Positions 1 to 6,871 of a stretch of 10,061 bases of DNA are shown here, piece after piece; position 1 is the stretch's first letter; each line of letters starts with the position of its first letter. Both the position numbers and the translations under genes were made by a program. Source of the stretch: Prevotellaceae bacterium (GTDB lineage: Bacteria; Bacteroidota; Bacteroidia; Bacteroidales; UBA932); contig JAIRMK010000147.1 in the NCBI GenBank assembly GCA_031258755.1, positions 1-10,061 on the forward strand. Direction: 5' to 3'. Below the pieces are notes generated by a model. That model had not been told where the DNA came from and searched no databases. It saw nothing but the letters and a program-made list of their open reading frames with translations.

Positions 1-957
1 GGCGACATCCGTCCGCCGAAAGAAGGGGAAAAATATGTGCCGCTGGTACGTGTAAAGCACATTAACGGACGCAGTCCGGAGTATATCCGCGACCGTGTGC
101 CGTTCGATTTCCTCACGCCGTTATTTCCCGATGAAAAATTCAATATCACGGGCAAAGGGCACAACAGTTTATCGACCCGCGTGGTGGACATGTTTGCGCC
201 CATCGGTAAAGGGCAGCGGGGGTTGATTGTGGCGCAACCTAAAACCGGTAAAACGGTGCTGTTAAAAGAAATTGCAAACGCAATTGCCGATAATCATCCC
301 GAAGTATATATGATTGTACTGCTTATCGACGAACGCCCCGAAGAAGTGACCGACATGGCGCGCAGCGTGCGCGCCGAGGTGATTGCTTCGACGTTTGACG
401 AGCCGGCCGACCGTCATGTGAAAGTAGCCAACATTGTACTTGAAAAAGCCAAACGTCTTGTGGAATGCGGCCATGATGTGGTCATTTTATTAGATTCCAT
501 TACACGGTTGGCTCGCGCATTCAATACGGTGCAGCCGGCATCGGGAAAGGTGTTGAGCGGCGGCGTGGACGCCAACGCCTTGCACAAGCCCAAACGTTTC
601 TTCGGCGCAGCGCGTAACATTGAAAACGGAGGGTCGCTCACTATCCTCTCCACCGCCCTCACCGAAACCGGTTCGAAGATGGACGAAGTGATTTTTGAGG
701 AATTTAAAGGTACAGGTAACATGGAACTGCAACTCGACCGTAAATTATCGAACAAACGGATATTCCCCGCCGTAGATGTTACGTTGAGCAGTACCCGCCG
801 TGAAGATTTATTGTTAGATAAAAACAAGCTTAGTAAAATATGGATCCTGCGCAATTACCTCACCGACATGAATGCCGTAGAGGCCATGGAATTTCTGCGC
901 GACAGGATGCAACACACCCAAAATAATGAAGAGTTCCTGGCGTCGATGAATAAATAG
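1..957 (+). CDS. rho: Transcription termination factor Rho, C-terminal part (5' end outside window)
   Basis: Rho is a hexameric RNA-dependent ATPase/helicase that loads on nascent RNA and ends transcription. The frame is open from base 1, so the apparent start at 37 (a GTG, Val) is internal. About 318 residues are present. The window begins at the end of the RNA-binding domain (RPPKEGEKY), roughly residue 100 of the 419-residue E. coli protein, so the N-terminal part is missing. Visible features are the Walker A motif QPKTGKT (bases 235-255), LLIDERPEEVTD, Walker B ILLDSITRLARAFN, the Q-loop region SGKVLSGGVDANALHKPKRF, and the R-loop region GSKMDEVIFEEFKGTGNMEL. All are near-identical to the family consensus. 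The gene ends with TAG at 955-957, and a glycosyltransferase starts 3 nt later, so the two are probably co-transcribed. Codon use is G+C-richer than in the two genes that follow. Identity is essentially certain. Confidence 0.98.
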   Translation, partial: GDIRPPKEGEKYVPLVRVKHINGRSPEYIRDRVPFDFLTPLFPDEKFNITGKGHNSLSTRVVDMFAPIGKGQRGLIVAQPKTGKTVLLKEIANAIADNHPEVYMIVLLIDERPEEVTDMARSVRAEVIASTFDEPADRHVKVANIVLEKAKRLVECGHDVVILLDSITRLARAFNTVQPASGKVLSGGVDANALHKPKRFFGAARNIENGGSLTILSTALTETGSKMDEVIFEEFKGTGNMELQLDRKLSNKRIFPAVDVTLSSTRREDLLLDKNKLSKIWILRNYLTDMNAVEAMEFLRDRMQHTQNNEEFLASMNK

Positions 958-960
958 TTT

Positions 961-2031
961 ATGGCGGCAAAGAAGCACATACTTGTTGATTTGCTTCGTC
1001 TGAAACATATCAATACAGGATTAGGGCAAGTATGTTTAGCCTATGGCGCTGAATTATCCAAGATACGTCATCCGCATTTTCAATTCACTTTTTTAGTGCC
1101 ACGTAACTTCGCCGGATATTTCGGCGATCACGTAAACTACATTGTGCCCTCGCCAATAAAACACTTGCTCTTTCCTCAGCGGTTATCCAAATCTTTCGAC
1201 TTATGGCATGCCATTCATCAGGATATTCATTATTACCCAGACAAGTGTATACCATTGGTGTTTACCATACATGACTTAAATTTTATATGGGAAAAAACGC
1301 AAATGAAAATTCGTCGCAGGAAAAATAAACTGAACTTTTTCCTGCAAAGAGCCGCGCAAACCATTGCCATATCTAATTACACAAAACAAGATATTGAAAC
1401 CAATTTATCAACAAAATCGCCAATCGAAGTTATTTATAATGGCGTCAACCTCGCTACGGAAGTAAAAGAAGAACCTCCTACATTTATTAACACAAACCGT
1501 TTTTTATTGGCTATAGGTTTTTTTAAACCCAATAAAAATTATCAATCGCTCGTTCGTTTGATGAACGAATATCCCGAGAAACAGCTAATCATTGCCGGTG
1601 CACATAATACCGCTTATGGGAAAACCATATTGGAGATGATTCGCAAAAAAGGCCTGCAAAACAGAGTCATTACTCCCGGCACTATTAGCGAAGCCGACAA
1701 AATATGGCTGTATGCTCATTGTGATGCCTTGTTGTTCCCTTCAACCAATGAAGGAATGGGCTTACCCATCATAGAGGCGATGCGTTTCGGTAAACCGGTA
1801 ATTGCTGCCCGGCAATCTTGTATTCCTGAATTTGGGAAAGAATATGCTTATTATTTTTCCTCTTTTGAGCCAACAGCCATGCGTCAAAGCATTGAAGACG
1901 GTTTGACGGACTATCACCGGCATCCCGAACGAGCGGAAGAGTTGAAGCGCTACTCCGAACAATTTTCATGGGGAAAACACACACAGCAATATATTCAATT
2001 ATTCGAGCGATTGCTTGACATTCACCCTTAA
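961..2031 (+). CDS. Glycosyltransferase, GT4-like (GT-B fold)
   Basis: A 356-residue protein that probably transfers a sugar from a nucleotide-sugar donor onto a lipid-linked or surface glycan at the cytoplasmic face of the inner membrane. The C-terminal donor domain is typical of GT4: AIGFFKPNKNY (185-194), then LLFPSTNEGMGLPIIEAM (257-274), which carries the EX7E pair E264/E272, then FGKPVIAA (276-283). The N-terminal half has HAIHQD (83-88), TIHDLNFIW (102-110) and AISNYTKQDI (136-145), the usual acceptor-domain pattern of mannosyl- or rhamnosyltransferase-like members. No signal peptide or membrane segment is seen. The ATG at 961 is 3 nt after the rho stop and has no Shine-Dalgarno sequence. 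The next gene starts 4 nt after this one ends. Base composition is much more A+T-rich than rho (bases 1381-1440 hold 15 G+C of 60). The family is secure; donor and acceptor cannot be told from sequence. Confidence 0.92.
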   Translation: MAAKKHILVDLLRLKHINTGLGQVCLAYGAELSKIRHPHFQFTFLVPRNFAGYFGDHVNYIVPSPIKHLLFPQRLSKSFDLWHAIHQDIHYYPDKCIPLVFTIHDLNFIWEKTQMKIRRRKNKLNFFLQRAAQTIAISNYTKQDIETNLSTKSPIEVIYNGVNLATEVKEEPPTFINTNRFLLAIGFFKPNKNYQSLVRLMNEYPEKQLIIAGAHNTAYGKTILEMIRKKGLQNRVITPGTISEADKIWLYAHCDALLFPSTNEGMGLPIIEAMRFGKPVIAARQSCIPEFGKEYAYYFSSFEPTAMRQSIEDGLTDYHRHPERAEELKRYSEQFSWGKHTQQYIQLFERLLDIHP

Positions 2032-2035
2032 ACCC

Positions 2036-3337
2036 ATGAAAAATCAATGGAAAGAAAAAAGCGGATGGCTATTATTGTTGTTTATAGTCATAGCGGGATT
2101 AATAGAACCCATAGTTCCTAATATCGGGAAAATACTATACACCCTACTCTTGGCTGTCTTTGGCTTTTCATACATTCCCGAAATTAAAGCATGGATACAA
2201 ACGCATACTCACGAAAAAGTATATTTAACAATACTATCTCTGTTTGTCATCTACTGTTCTTTGCTCATTATTATATGGCATTTCCTACCCAATCCGTATC
2301 ATCTTACACCAAGGTATTCAAATGTAGAAGAGATACTGTTTAACTATTTACTATTACCTGTTTTTTGCATTCTGGCAGGGTTGTACATAACTCAGAAAAC
2401 ATTTGAGCAGACAATGCTTCTGTTTAGTACTTGCACCGTTTTAGGCGGCCTTTTCATGCTGTATGCTCACTTCGGTGTCGTCCAATTGTTTCAATCGCCC
2501 ATAGTTTATATTGAAAATGTATTACAATGTCGTTTTACAGGTTGCGATAGTCAAATAGGATGGGTAGACGTCTTTTTGAAAAATTACTCCTTTTTTCCCG
2601 CATTAGGTGCTTGGGTCGCTATCCCGTTTGCACACAAATTCCGGGGATGGCGTAAAGTAGGCATAATTGTTTTAATAGTGCTTAACACATGTTTTTTGTG
2701 CTTTACTATTAATCGCGGCACAATTATTGGCTTTGCACTATCCATTGTATTACTATTGTTTTATGCTTTGCGCACTATCCCATGGAAAAAGAAGATAGGA
2801 TGGATTTTCGTTTTTATTGCATTATGCAGCCTCCTGACTCTCCTACTCCCTCAGCATATAAAAGTACGCTTCGCGGAGATGGCTAGTGAATTTAATCTAT
2901 TTTTTACGACGGGACACGACAGCGGATCCGTTTCTATACGGTTAACTATCTGGAAAACCCTACTCGGTCACGCAAATGAGTTTTGGTTGTTTGGCGATGG
3001 GCCTATTTATGCTACCGATAAATTGTGGATATATCTTTCGGACGCCGGATATCAGCATTACATTGATAACGGCTACATCTATCATAGTCAATACCTCACC
3101 TATTTTCATCACTTCGGTGTGATAGGTTTACTATTTTTACCTGTGGCGTTGCTCTACCCCATATATGCAATGATTCGCTACCGGCAAGTTTCCATCACAT
3201 TAATCGGAATAATAGTTTTATTTTTTGTGGCGCTGATAGATGACAGGTATCTTGGCAATCCGAAGACGGCGCAACTGCTCTTTTTTATCTATTTCAGTTT
3301 TTTCCAGCGAGAGAAATGGCGACATGTCGAGGCCTAA
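2036..3337 (+). CDS. O-antigen ligase/polymerase-like integral membrane protein (Wzy_C-type)
   Basis: A 433-residue, very hydrophobic protein with about 11-12 predicted membrane helices and one large hydrophilic loop near residues 273-360. That topology is shared by WaaL-type O-antigen ligases and Wzy-type polymerases, which act on undecaprenyl-linked glycans at the periplasmic face. Supporting motifs are NRGTIIGF (226-233) before a long helix, SIRLTIW (300-306), the glycine-containing LFGDGP (318-323), and HSQYLTYFHHFGVIG (350-364). The last matches the conserved H-x-x-Y/F-L...G-x-x-G end of the Wzy_C domain, with Ser where Asn is common. A TTG at 2015 is in frame upstream, but it lies inside the glycosyltransferase gene. 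The ATG at 2036, 4 nt after that gene's stop, is the better start. The gene is third in the apparent rho operon and strongly A+T-rich. Its stop codon overlaps that of the convergent gene. Ligase and polymerase cannot be separated from sequence alone. Confidence 0.85.
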   Translation: MKNQWKEKSGWLLLLFIVIAGLIEPIVPNIGKILYTLLLAVFGFSYIPEIKAWIQTHTHEKVYLTILSLFVIYCSLLIIIWHFLPNPYHLTPRYSNVEEILFNYLLLPVFCILAGLYITQKTFEQTMLLFSTCTVLGGLFMLYAHFGVVQLFQSPIVYIENVLQCRFTGCDSQIGWVDVFLKNYSFFPALGAWVAIPFAHKFRGWRKVGIIVLIVLNTCFLCFTINRGTIIGFALSIVLLLFYALRTIPWKKKIGWIFVFIALCSLLTLLLPQHIKVRFAEMASEFNLFFTTGHDSGSVSIRLTIWKTLLGHANEFWLFGDGPIYATDKLWIYLSDAGYQHYIDNGYIYHSQYLTYFHHFGVIGLLFLPVALLYPIYAMIRYRQVSITLIGIIVLFFVALIDDRYLGNPKTAQLLFFIYFSFFQREKWRHVEA

Positions 3338-4458
3338 AGCTCTATAAAGCGAAGGTATTGGCGCAGTATATTTTCTTCGTTCCATCGCTCATTGTGCCGC
3401 ATAGCGTCCCGAATTCTTTGTAATTCCTGCTTCCTGTGGACAAAAGAGTTAATGACATCTACCAAATCTTCTGCTTTGTAAAAAAACGAGCAATCTCTGA
3501 AATCATCATACTGCATCATGCTTTGTTCTATTAGCATAGGAATTTTATAGGCAAACGACAAGTTGAATGAACCGGAAATTCGATGATCTCCGTAGAATAT
3601 GCTCAACGGATTGTCCGCAAAAGGATGCAAGAGCGGCACAATTAAGTCACTTTGATAGACATAGCTGTGAAAAACAGGATTGTTTACAAATTCTTTAAAT
3701 ACAACAATTTGGTTCTTCCACACACCAGCTTCTTCTAACAATCGTGCTATATCAGGATTCTTATTGGTATCCCATTTCCCCAAAAAAATAATTTTAATTG
3801 TAGGGCATAATCCTTTCTCTTTTATCCCTTGCAACAAGCTTGTATAATCTCTTCGCGATGGATCTACGACACCGGGAATGGTTATCCATATTTCACACGT
3901 AGATTTCCTGACTGGTACAGGTGCGAATGTGGGAAAATAAATAGGATAGAAGACAGCTAAGTTATACTTTGTTTGTGGTTGAAAGTTTTTTCGGATATAT
4001 TCACCCAATACAAAAAACTTCTTCACTTTCTTCCCTACAATGAAGCGCAGGCTACGACCTGTTAACAACTTACGAGCATTGTGCAACAAGCCCACGCATT
4101 TAAGTTTGCGCGGCAAAGGGAGGCAACACATATCATTGATAGCGCTCACTTCAATCGTATTGACAACCATTACGCAAATTTCATATTTACGGAGATAACG
4201 ATGAATTTTAACAGCAGTAAGGATGCGCTGTAATATATTTCGTCGTGATTGATGTATCTGAACTCCTGCAAGCCGCTGTTTTTCTTCTATTTGAGACCAC
4301 ACCACCTCGTCACAAATAAGGTGTACTTGATATCCAGCTATAGTCAGATAATGAATCTGCGCATGGATACACTCTGCATGAGAACCGCCCAATTCTATTA
4401 TAACCGCACTTTTGGACCGTTCGGATTTTTGTTGTATCTCTCTATTCATTGATGACAT
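3334..4458 (-). CDS. Putative glycosyltransferase (GT-B-like), downstream of lysS
   Basis: A protein of 374 residues from ATG 4458, or 371 from ATG 4449. The open frame reaches 4497, but that extension lies wholly inside lysS. It has the two-domain feel of GT-B enzymes: an N-terminal Rossmann-like start (SAVIIELGGSHAE), VGLLHNAR in mid-protein, an inter-domain strand IPGVVDPSRRDY (194-205), a nucleotide-binding-like IKIIFLGKW, and ISGSFNLSFAYKIPML (294-309), which resembles the donor-site stretch of EpsE/GT4-like transferases. No classical EX7E pair is evident, so the exact GT family is uncertain. It follows lysS with a 17-nt overlap (8 nt if it starts at 4449), which implies translational coupling. 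It is A+T-rich (bases 3961-4020 hold 17 G+C of 60), unlike lysS, and matches the two glycan genes it converges on. It probably belongs to the same glycan pathway. Confidence 0.75.
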   Translation of the reverse strand: MSSMNREIQQKSERSKSAVIIELGGSHAECIHAQIHYLTIAGYQVHLICDEVVWSQIEEKQRLAGVQIHQSRRNILQRILTAVKIHRYLRKYEICVMVVNTIEVSAINDMCCLPLPRKLKCVGLLHNARKLLTGRSLRFIVGKKVKKFFVLGEYIRKNFQPQTKYNLAVFYPIYFPTFAPVPVRKSTCEIWITIPGVVDPSRRDYTSLLQGIKEKGLCPTIKIIFLGKWDTNKNPDIARLLEEAGVWKNQIVVFKEFVNNPVFHSYVYQSDLIVPLLHPFADNPLSIFYGDHRISGSFNLSFAYKIPMLIEQSMMQYDDFRDCSFFYKAEDLVDVINSFVHRKQELQRIRDAMRHNERWNEENILRQYLRFIEL

Positions 4459-5971
4459 ATTGTTTTTCCGGCCGCATCTGCGGAAACAGCAACACATCCT
4501 GTATGGATTGCGCGCCGGTCATCATCATCACCAAGCGGTCAATGCCTACACCCATGCCGGAAGTGGGCGGCATGCCGTATTCCAGCGCACGCACAAAATC
4601 CATGTCGATAAACATGGCCTCATCATCGCCGCGTTCCTTCAGTTTCGCCTGTTCCTTAAAGCGCTCCAACTGGTCAACAGGGTCGTTAAGCTCCGAATAG
4701 GCATTGCATATTTCCTTCCCGTTCACAAATAGTTCAAAGCGCTCGGTCAAATCCGGATTGTTGCGGTGACGCTTGGTCAACGGCGACAATTCAATCGGGT
4801 AATCAGTAATGAACGCAGGTTGTATGAGGTGATGTTCACATGTTGAACCGAAAATAGCATCAATCAATTTGCCTTTTCCCATTGAAGGCTCCACCTCAAT
4901 ATGCAGTTGCTTGCATATTGTTCGTAGCTCCTCCTCATTCTTATTCGAAATGTCGACGCCGGCGTACTCCTTAATCGCATCGAGCATCGGCAAGCGACGA
5001 TAGGGCTTCTTAAATTCAATGTCATGATCGCCTATCTTTACTTTGCTTGTTCCATTCACCGCCACGGCAATGTGTTCGAGCAGATCTTCCGTAAAATCCA
5101 TCATCCACAGGTAATCCTTATAGGCCACATAAATTTCCATGCAGGTAAATTCAGGATTGTGCGTACGGTCCATGCCTTCGTTGCGGAAGTTGCGCGAAAA
5201 TTCATATACCCCTGTAAAACCGCCTACAATAAGGCGTTTCAGATACAGTTCATTGGCAATACGCAAATACAACGGAATATCAAGTGCATTATGGTGCGTA
5301 ATGAAGGGACGCGCCGTAGCCCCGCCCGGTATGGCTTGCAGCACGGGCGTATCAACTTCCAGATAACCCCGCGCATTAAAAAATTCGCGCATGGCGTTAA
5401 TCAGTTTCGTGCGTTTAACAAACACTTCCCTCACCTGCGGGTTCACAATCAAATCCACGTAGCGCATGCGGTAACGTTGTTCGGAGTCGCTGAACGCATC
5501 AAATACTTCGCCTTCTTTTTCTTTTACAACAGGCAGCACACGAAGCGACTTACTCAATAGTTTCAATGCTTTGGCATGAATGGAAAGTTCGCCGGTTTGG
5601 GTCACAAACGCATATCCGCCAATGCCTACAATGTCTCCGATGTCAAGTAACTTTTTGAATACCGTATTGTAAAGTGTTTTATCGTCACCCGGACAAATTT
5701 CATCACGTTTCACATACACCTGTATACGCCCGTATTCATCCTGCAACTCAAAGAATGCGGCTGCGCCCATGATGCGGCGCGTCATGATACGTCCTGCAAT
5801 ACGCACGTCTGAGAAATTTCCTTTTTCCGCATCATATTCCCTGCGCAGTCGAGCGGTCGTAACATTCACCTCAAACGCTTCAGCGGGATAGGCTGACAGG
5901 CCTAATGCTTCAATATTTTTCAACGATTCGCGCCGAATGGCTTCCTGTTCACTTAATCCTTTCTGTTCCAT
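4442..5971 (-). CDS. lysS: Lysine--tRNA ligase, class II
   Basis: LysRS charges tRNA-Lys with lysine using ATP in the cytoplasm. The 509-residue length is close to the 505 of the E. coli enzyme. The N-terminal OB-fold anticodon-binding domain (about 54-140) includes VRIAGRIMTRRIMGAAAFFE. The catalytic domain starts near 180, with the motif 1 region around FFNARGYLEVDTPVLQ (197-212). Motif 2 is FRNEGMDRTHNPEFT (262-276), and motif 3 is GMGVGIDRL (472-480). The lysine/ATP pocket stretch NAYSELNDP (423-431) and the SPLTKRHRNNP loop (396-406) are also present. The start at 5971 gives the expected N-terminus (LSEQEAIRRESL) and lies 5 nt after the stop of the upstream family-2 glycosyltransferase, so both probably share a promoter near 6855. 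The downstream glycosyltransferase overlaps its 3' end. G+C is high (bases 5281-5340: 36 of 60). All key motifs are intact. Confidence 0.98.
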   Translation of the reverse strand: MEQKGLSEQEAIRRESLKNIEALGLSAYPAEAFEVNVTTARLRREYDAEKGNFSDVRIAGRIMTRRIMGAAAFFELQDEYGRIQVYVKRDEICPGDDKTLYNTVFKKLLDIGDIVGIGGYAFVTQTGELSIHAKALKLLSKSLRVLPVVKEKEGEVFDAFSDSEQRYRMRYVDLIVNPQVREVFVKRTKLINAMREFFNARGYLEVDTPVLQAIPGGATARPFITHHNALDIPLYLRIANELYLKRLIVGGFTGVYEFSRNFRNEGMDRTHNPEFTCMEIYVAYKDYLWMMDFTEDLLEHIAVAVNGTSKVKIGDHDIEFKKPYRRLPMLDAIKEYAGVDISNKNEEELRTICKQLHIEVEPSMGKGKLIDAIFGSTCEHHLIQPAFITDYPIELSPLTKRHRNNPDLTERFELFVNGKEICNAYSELNDPVDQLERFKEQAKLKERGDDEAMFIDMDFVRALEYGMPPTSGMGVGIDRLVMMMTGAQSIQDVLLFPQMRPEKQYVINE

Positions 5972-5976
5972 GTGCG

Positions 5977-6834
5977 TTAAATAATAATATAATTCTTATA
6001 TTCAAACAATCGTTTACCTGTTTTCTCTTCTATGAAATACAACAACTTGTCTTTTAACGAAAAATTCTTTTTTTTAGTGTTAAATGTAAAATCCCAGTCC
6101 TGCTGATTAATACGTTCCTGCATCACCTGCGGATGTGTGCCGGCAAATAATTTTAAAGACGTCACGTTAGAATAATCATATAACTCATCTGCCGATACCG
6201 TAATTTTTTCATGGTATAAACGCTCAAAATTACTTTGTTTGGCACGCATGTAATAGGGATTACGCACCCATCCATAGTGATGAATGACTGCATCGATTTC
6301 TTTTACGTGCATTTTCTTTCCATTCTTCCGGAAGCCTTGCGCGTCACGGTAAGAACGAATAGCTTTATCATTACGAACGACCCTTATTTCATGGCGGTAC
6401 CACATACGCGAATCGCCCACATAATCATACGAGCCATAAAAATGAACATACTTAAACAACAAGCCTTCTACCCTGTGGTCGTTCTTGTACTGCTCCATCG
6501 CCTGTTTAATTACAGGCAAATATTTTTCATGCACCACCTCATCGCCCTGAATGTAAAAAGCCCAATCCGCATCAGCGGCCACCGCATCAAACGCTTTATC
6601 GGTTTCCACCGCAAGCACCTTGCCGTTTTTACGCAAGCTGTCGTCCCACACCGAATGAACAATCTTGATTTTGCCGGATGGAATACTTTCAATCAAGGCC
6701 AGCGTATCATCTTCCGATTTTCCCACACATACCACCACTTCGTCACACAACGGTAATATAGACGTTATGGCCGCTACCACCGGGTAATCAAATTTCACTG
6801 CATTACGCACAAAAGTAAATCCGCTAATTTTCAT
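5977..6834 (-). CDS. Family-2-like glycosyltransferase
   Basis: A 285-residue protein with a GT-A-type N-terminal domain: ISGFTFVRNAVKFDYPVV (3-20), the strand DEVVVCVGKSEDDT (31-44), then WAFYIQGDEVVHEKYL (91-106), where the acidic metal/donor motif appears as QGDEV rather than a plain DXD. GT2 enzymes transfer sugars from nucleotide donors, and this one probably acts in the cytoplasm on a cell-envelope glycan. From memory, this pattern is a recurrent Bacteroidota GT2 subfamily. Two later elements, HVKEIDAVIHHYGWVRNPYYM and a basic C-terminus, are typical of that group. There is no membrane segment, so it is not a processive synthase. The ATG at 6834 lies a short distance from a good minus-strand -7 box (6855-6862), which makes this the first gene of the GT2-lysS-GT unit. 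Its composition is intermediate (6481-6540: 25 G+C of 60), so it may be older in place than the cassette beyond lysS. The substrate is unknown. Confidence 0.88.
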   Translation of the reverse strand: MKISGFTFVRNAVKFDYPVVAAITSILPLCDEVVVCVGKSEDDTLALIESIPSGKIKIVHSVWDDSLRKNGKVLAVETDKAFDAVAADADWAFYIQGDEVVHEKYLPVIKQAMEQYKNDHRVEGLLFKYVHFYGSYDYVGDSRMWYRHEIRVVRNDKAIRSYRDAQGFRKNGKKMHVKEIDAVIHHYGWVRNPYYMRAKQSNFERLYHEKITVSADELYDYSNVTSLKLFAGTHPQVMQERINQQDWDFTFNTKKKNFSLKDKLLYFIEEKTGKRLFEYKNYIII

Positions 6835-6854
6835 TAGAAATTATTAATAAAGTG

Positions 6855-6862
6855 CAAAGATA
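6855..6862 (-). promoter_or_regulatory. Putative Bacteroidota -7 promoter element for the GT2-lysS-GT unit
   Basis: On the minus strand this reads TATCTTTG, a perfect match to TAnnTTTG, the -7 consensus used by the Bacteroidota primary sigma factor. It lies 20 nt upstream of the ATG at 6834, leaving a short leader of about 15 nt. I see no TTG/TTTG at the usual -33 spacing, so the assignment rests on the -7 box and its position. Confidence 0.55.
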
Positions 6863-6871
6863 TATAAATTT

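Noticed and set aside
414..854. Long open frame on the minus strand across rho
   Set aside because: It is antisense to a fully conserved Rho core, has no recognisable domain and uses codons expected of a shadow frame.
2015..2035. In-frame TTG start giving the ligase-like protein seven more residues
   Set aside because: It lies inside the preceding gene; the ATG at 2036, just after that gene's stop, is a simpler start.
4412..4732. 106-codon plus-strand frame spanning the lysS/glycosyltransferase junction
   Set aside because: Antisense to two supported genes and composed of low-information His/Leu/Phe-rich sequence.
5024..5560. 178-codon open frame on the plus strand opposite lysS
   Set aside because: It lies wholly over the conserved LysS catalytic region; rich in His/Arg/Ile as antisense frames are, with no family match recognised.
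6235..6756. 173-codon open frame on the plus strand opposite the GT2 gene
   Set aside because: Shadow of the GT2 gene, whose GT-A motifs are clear on the other strand.
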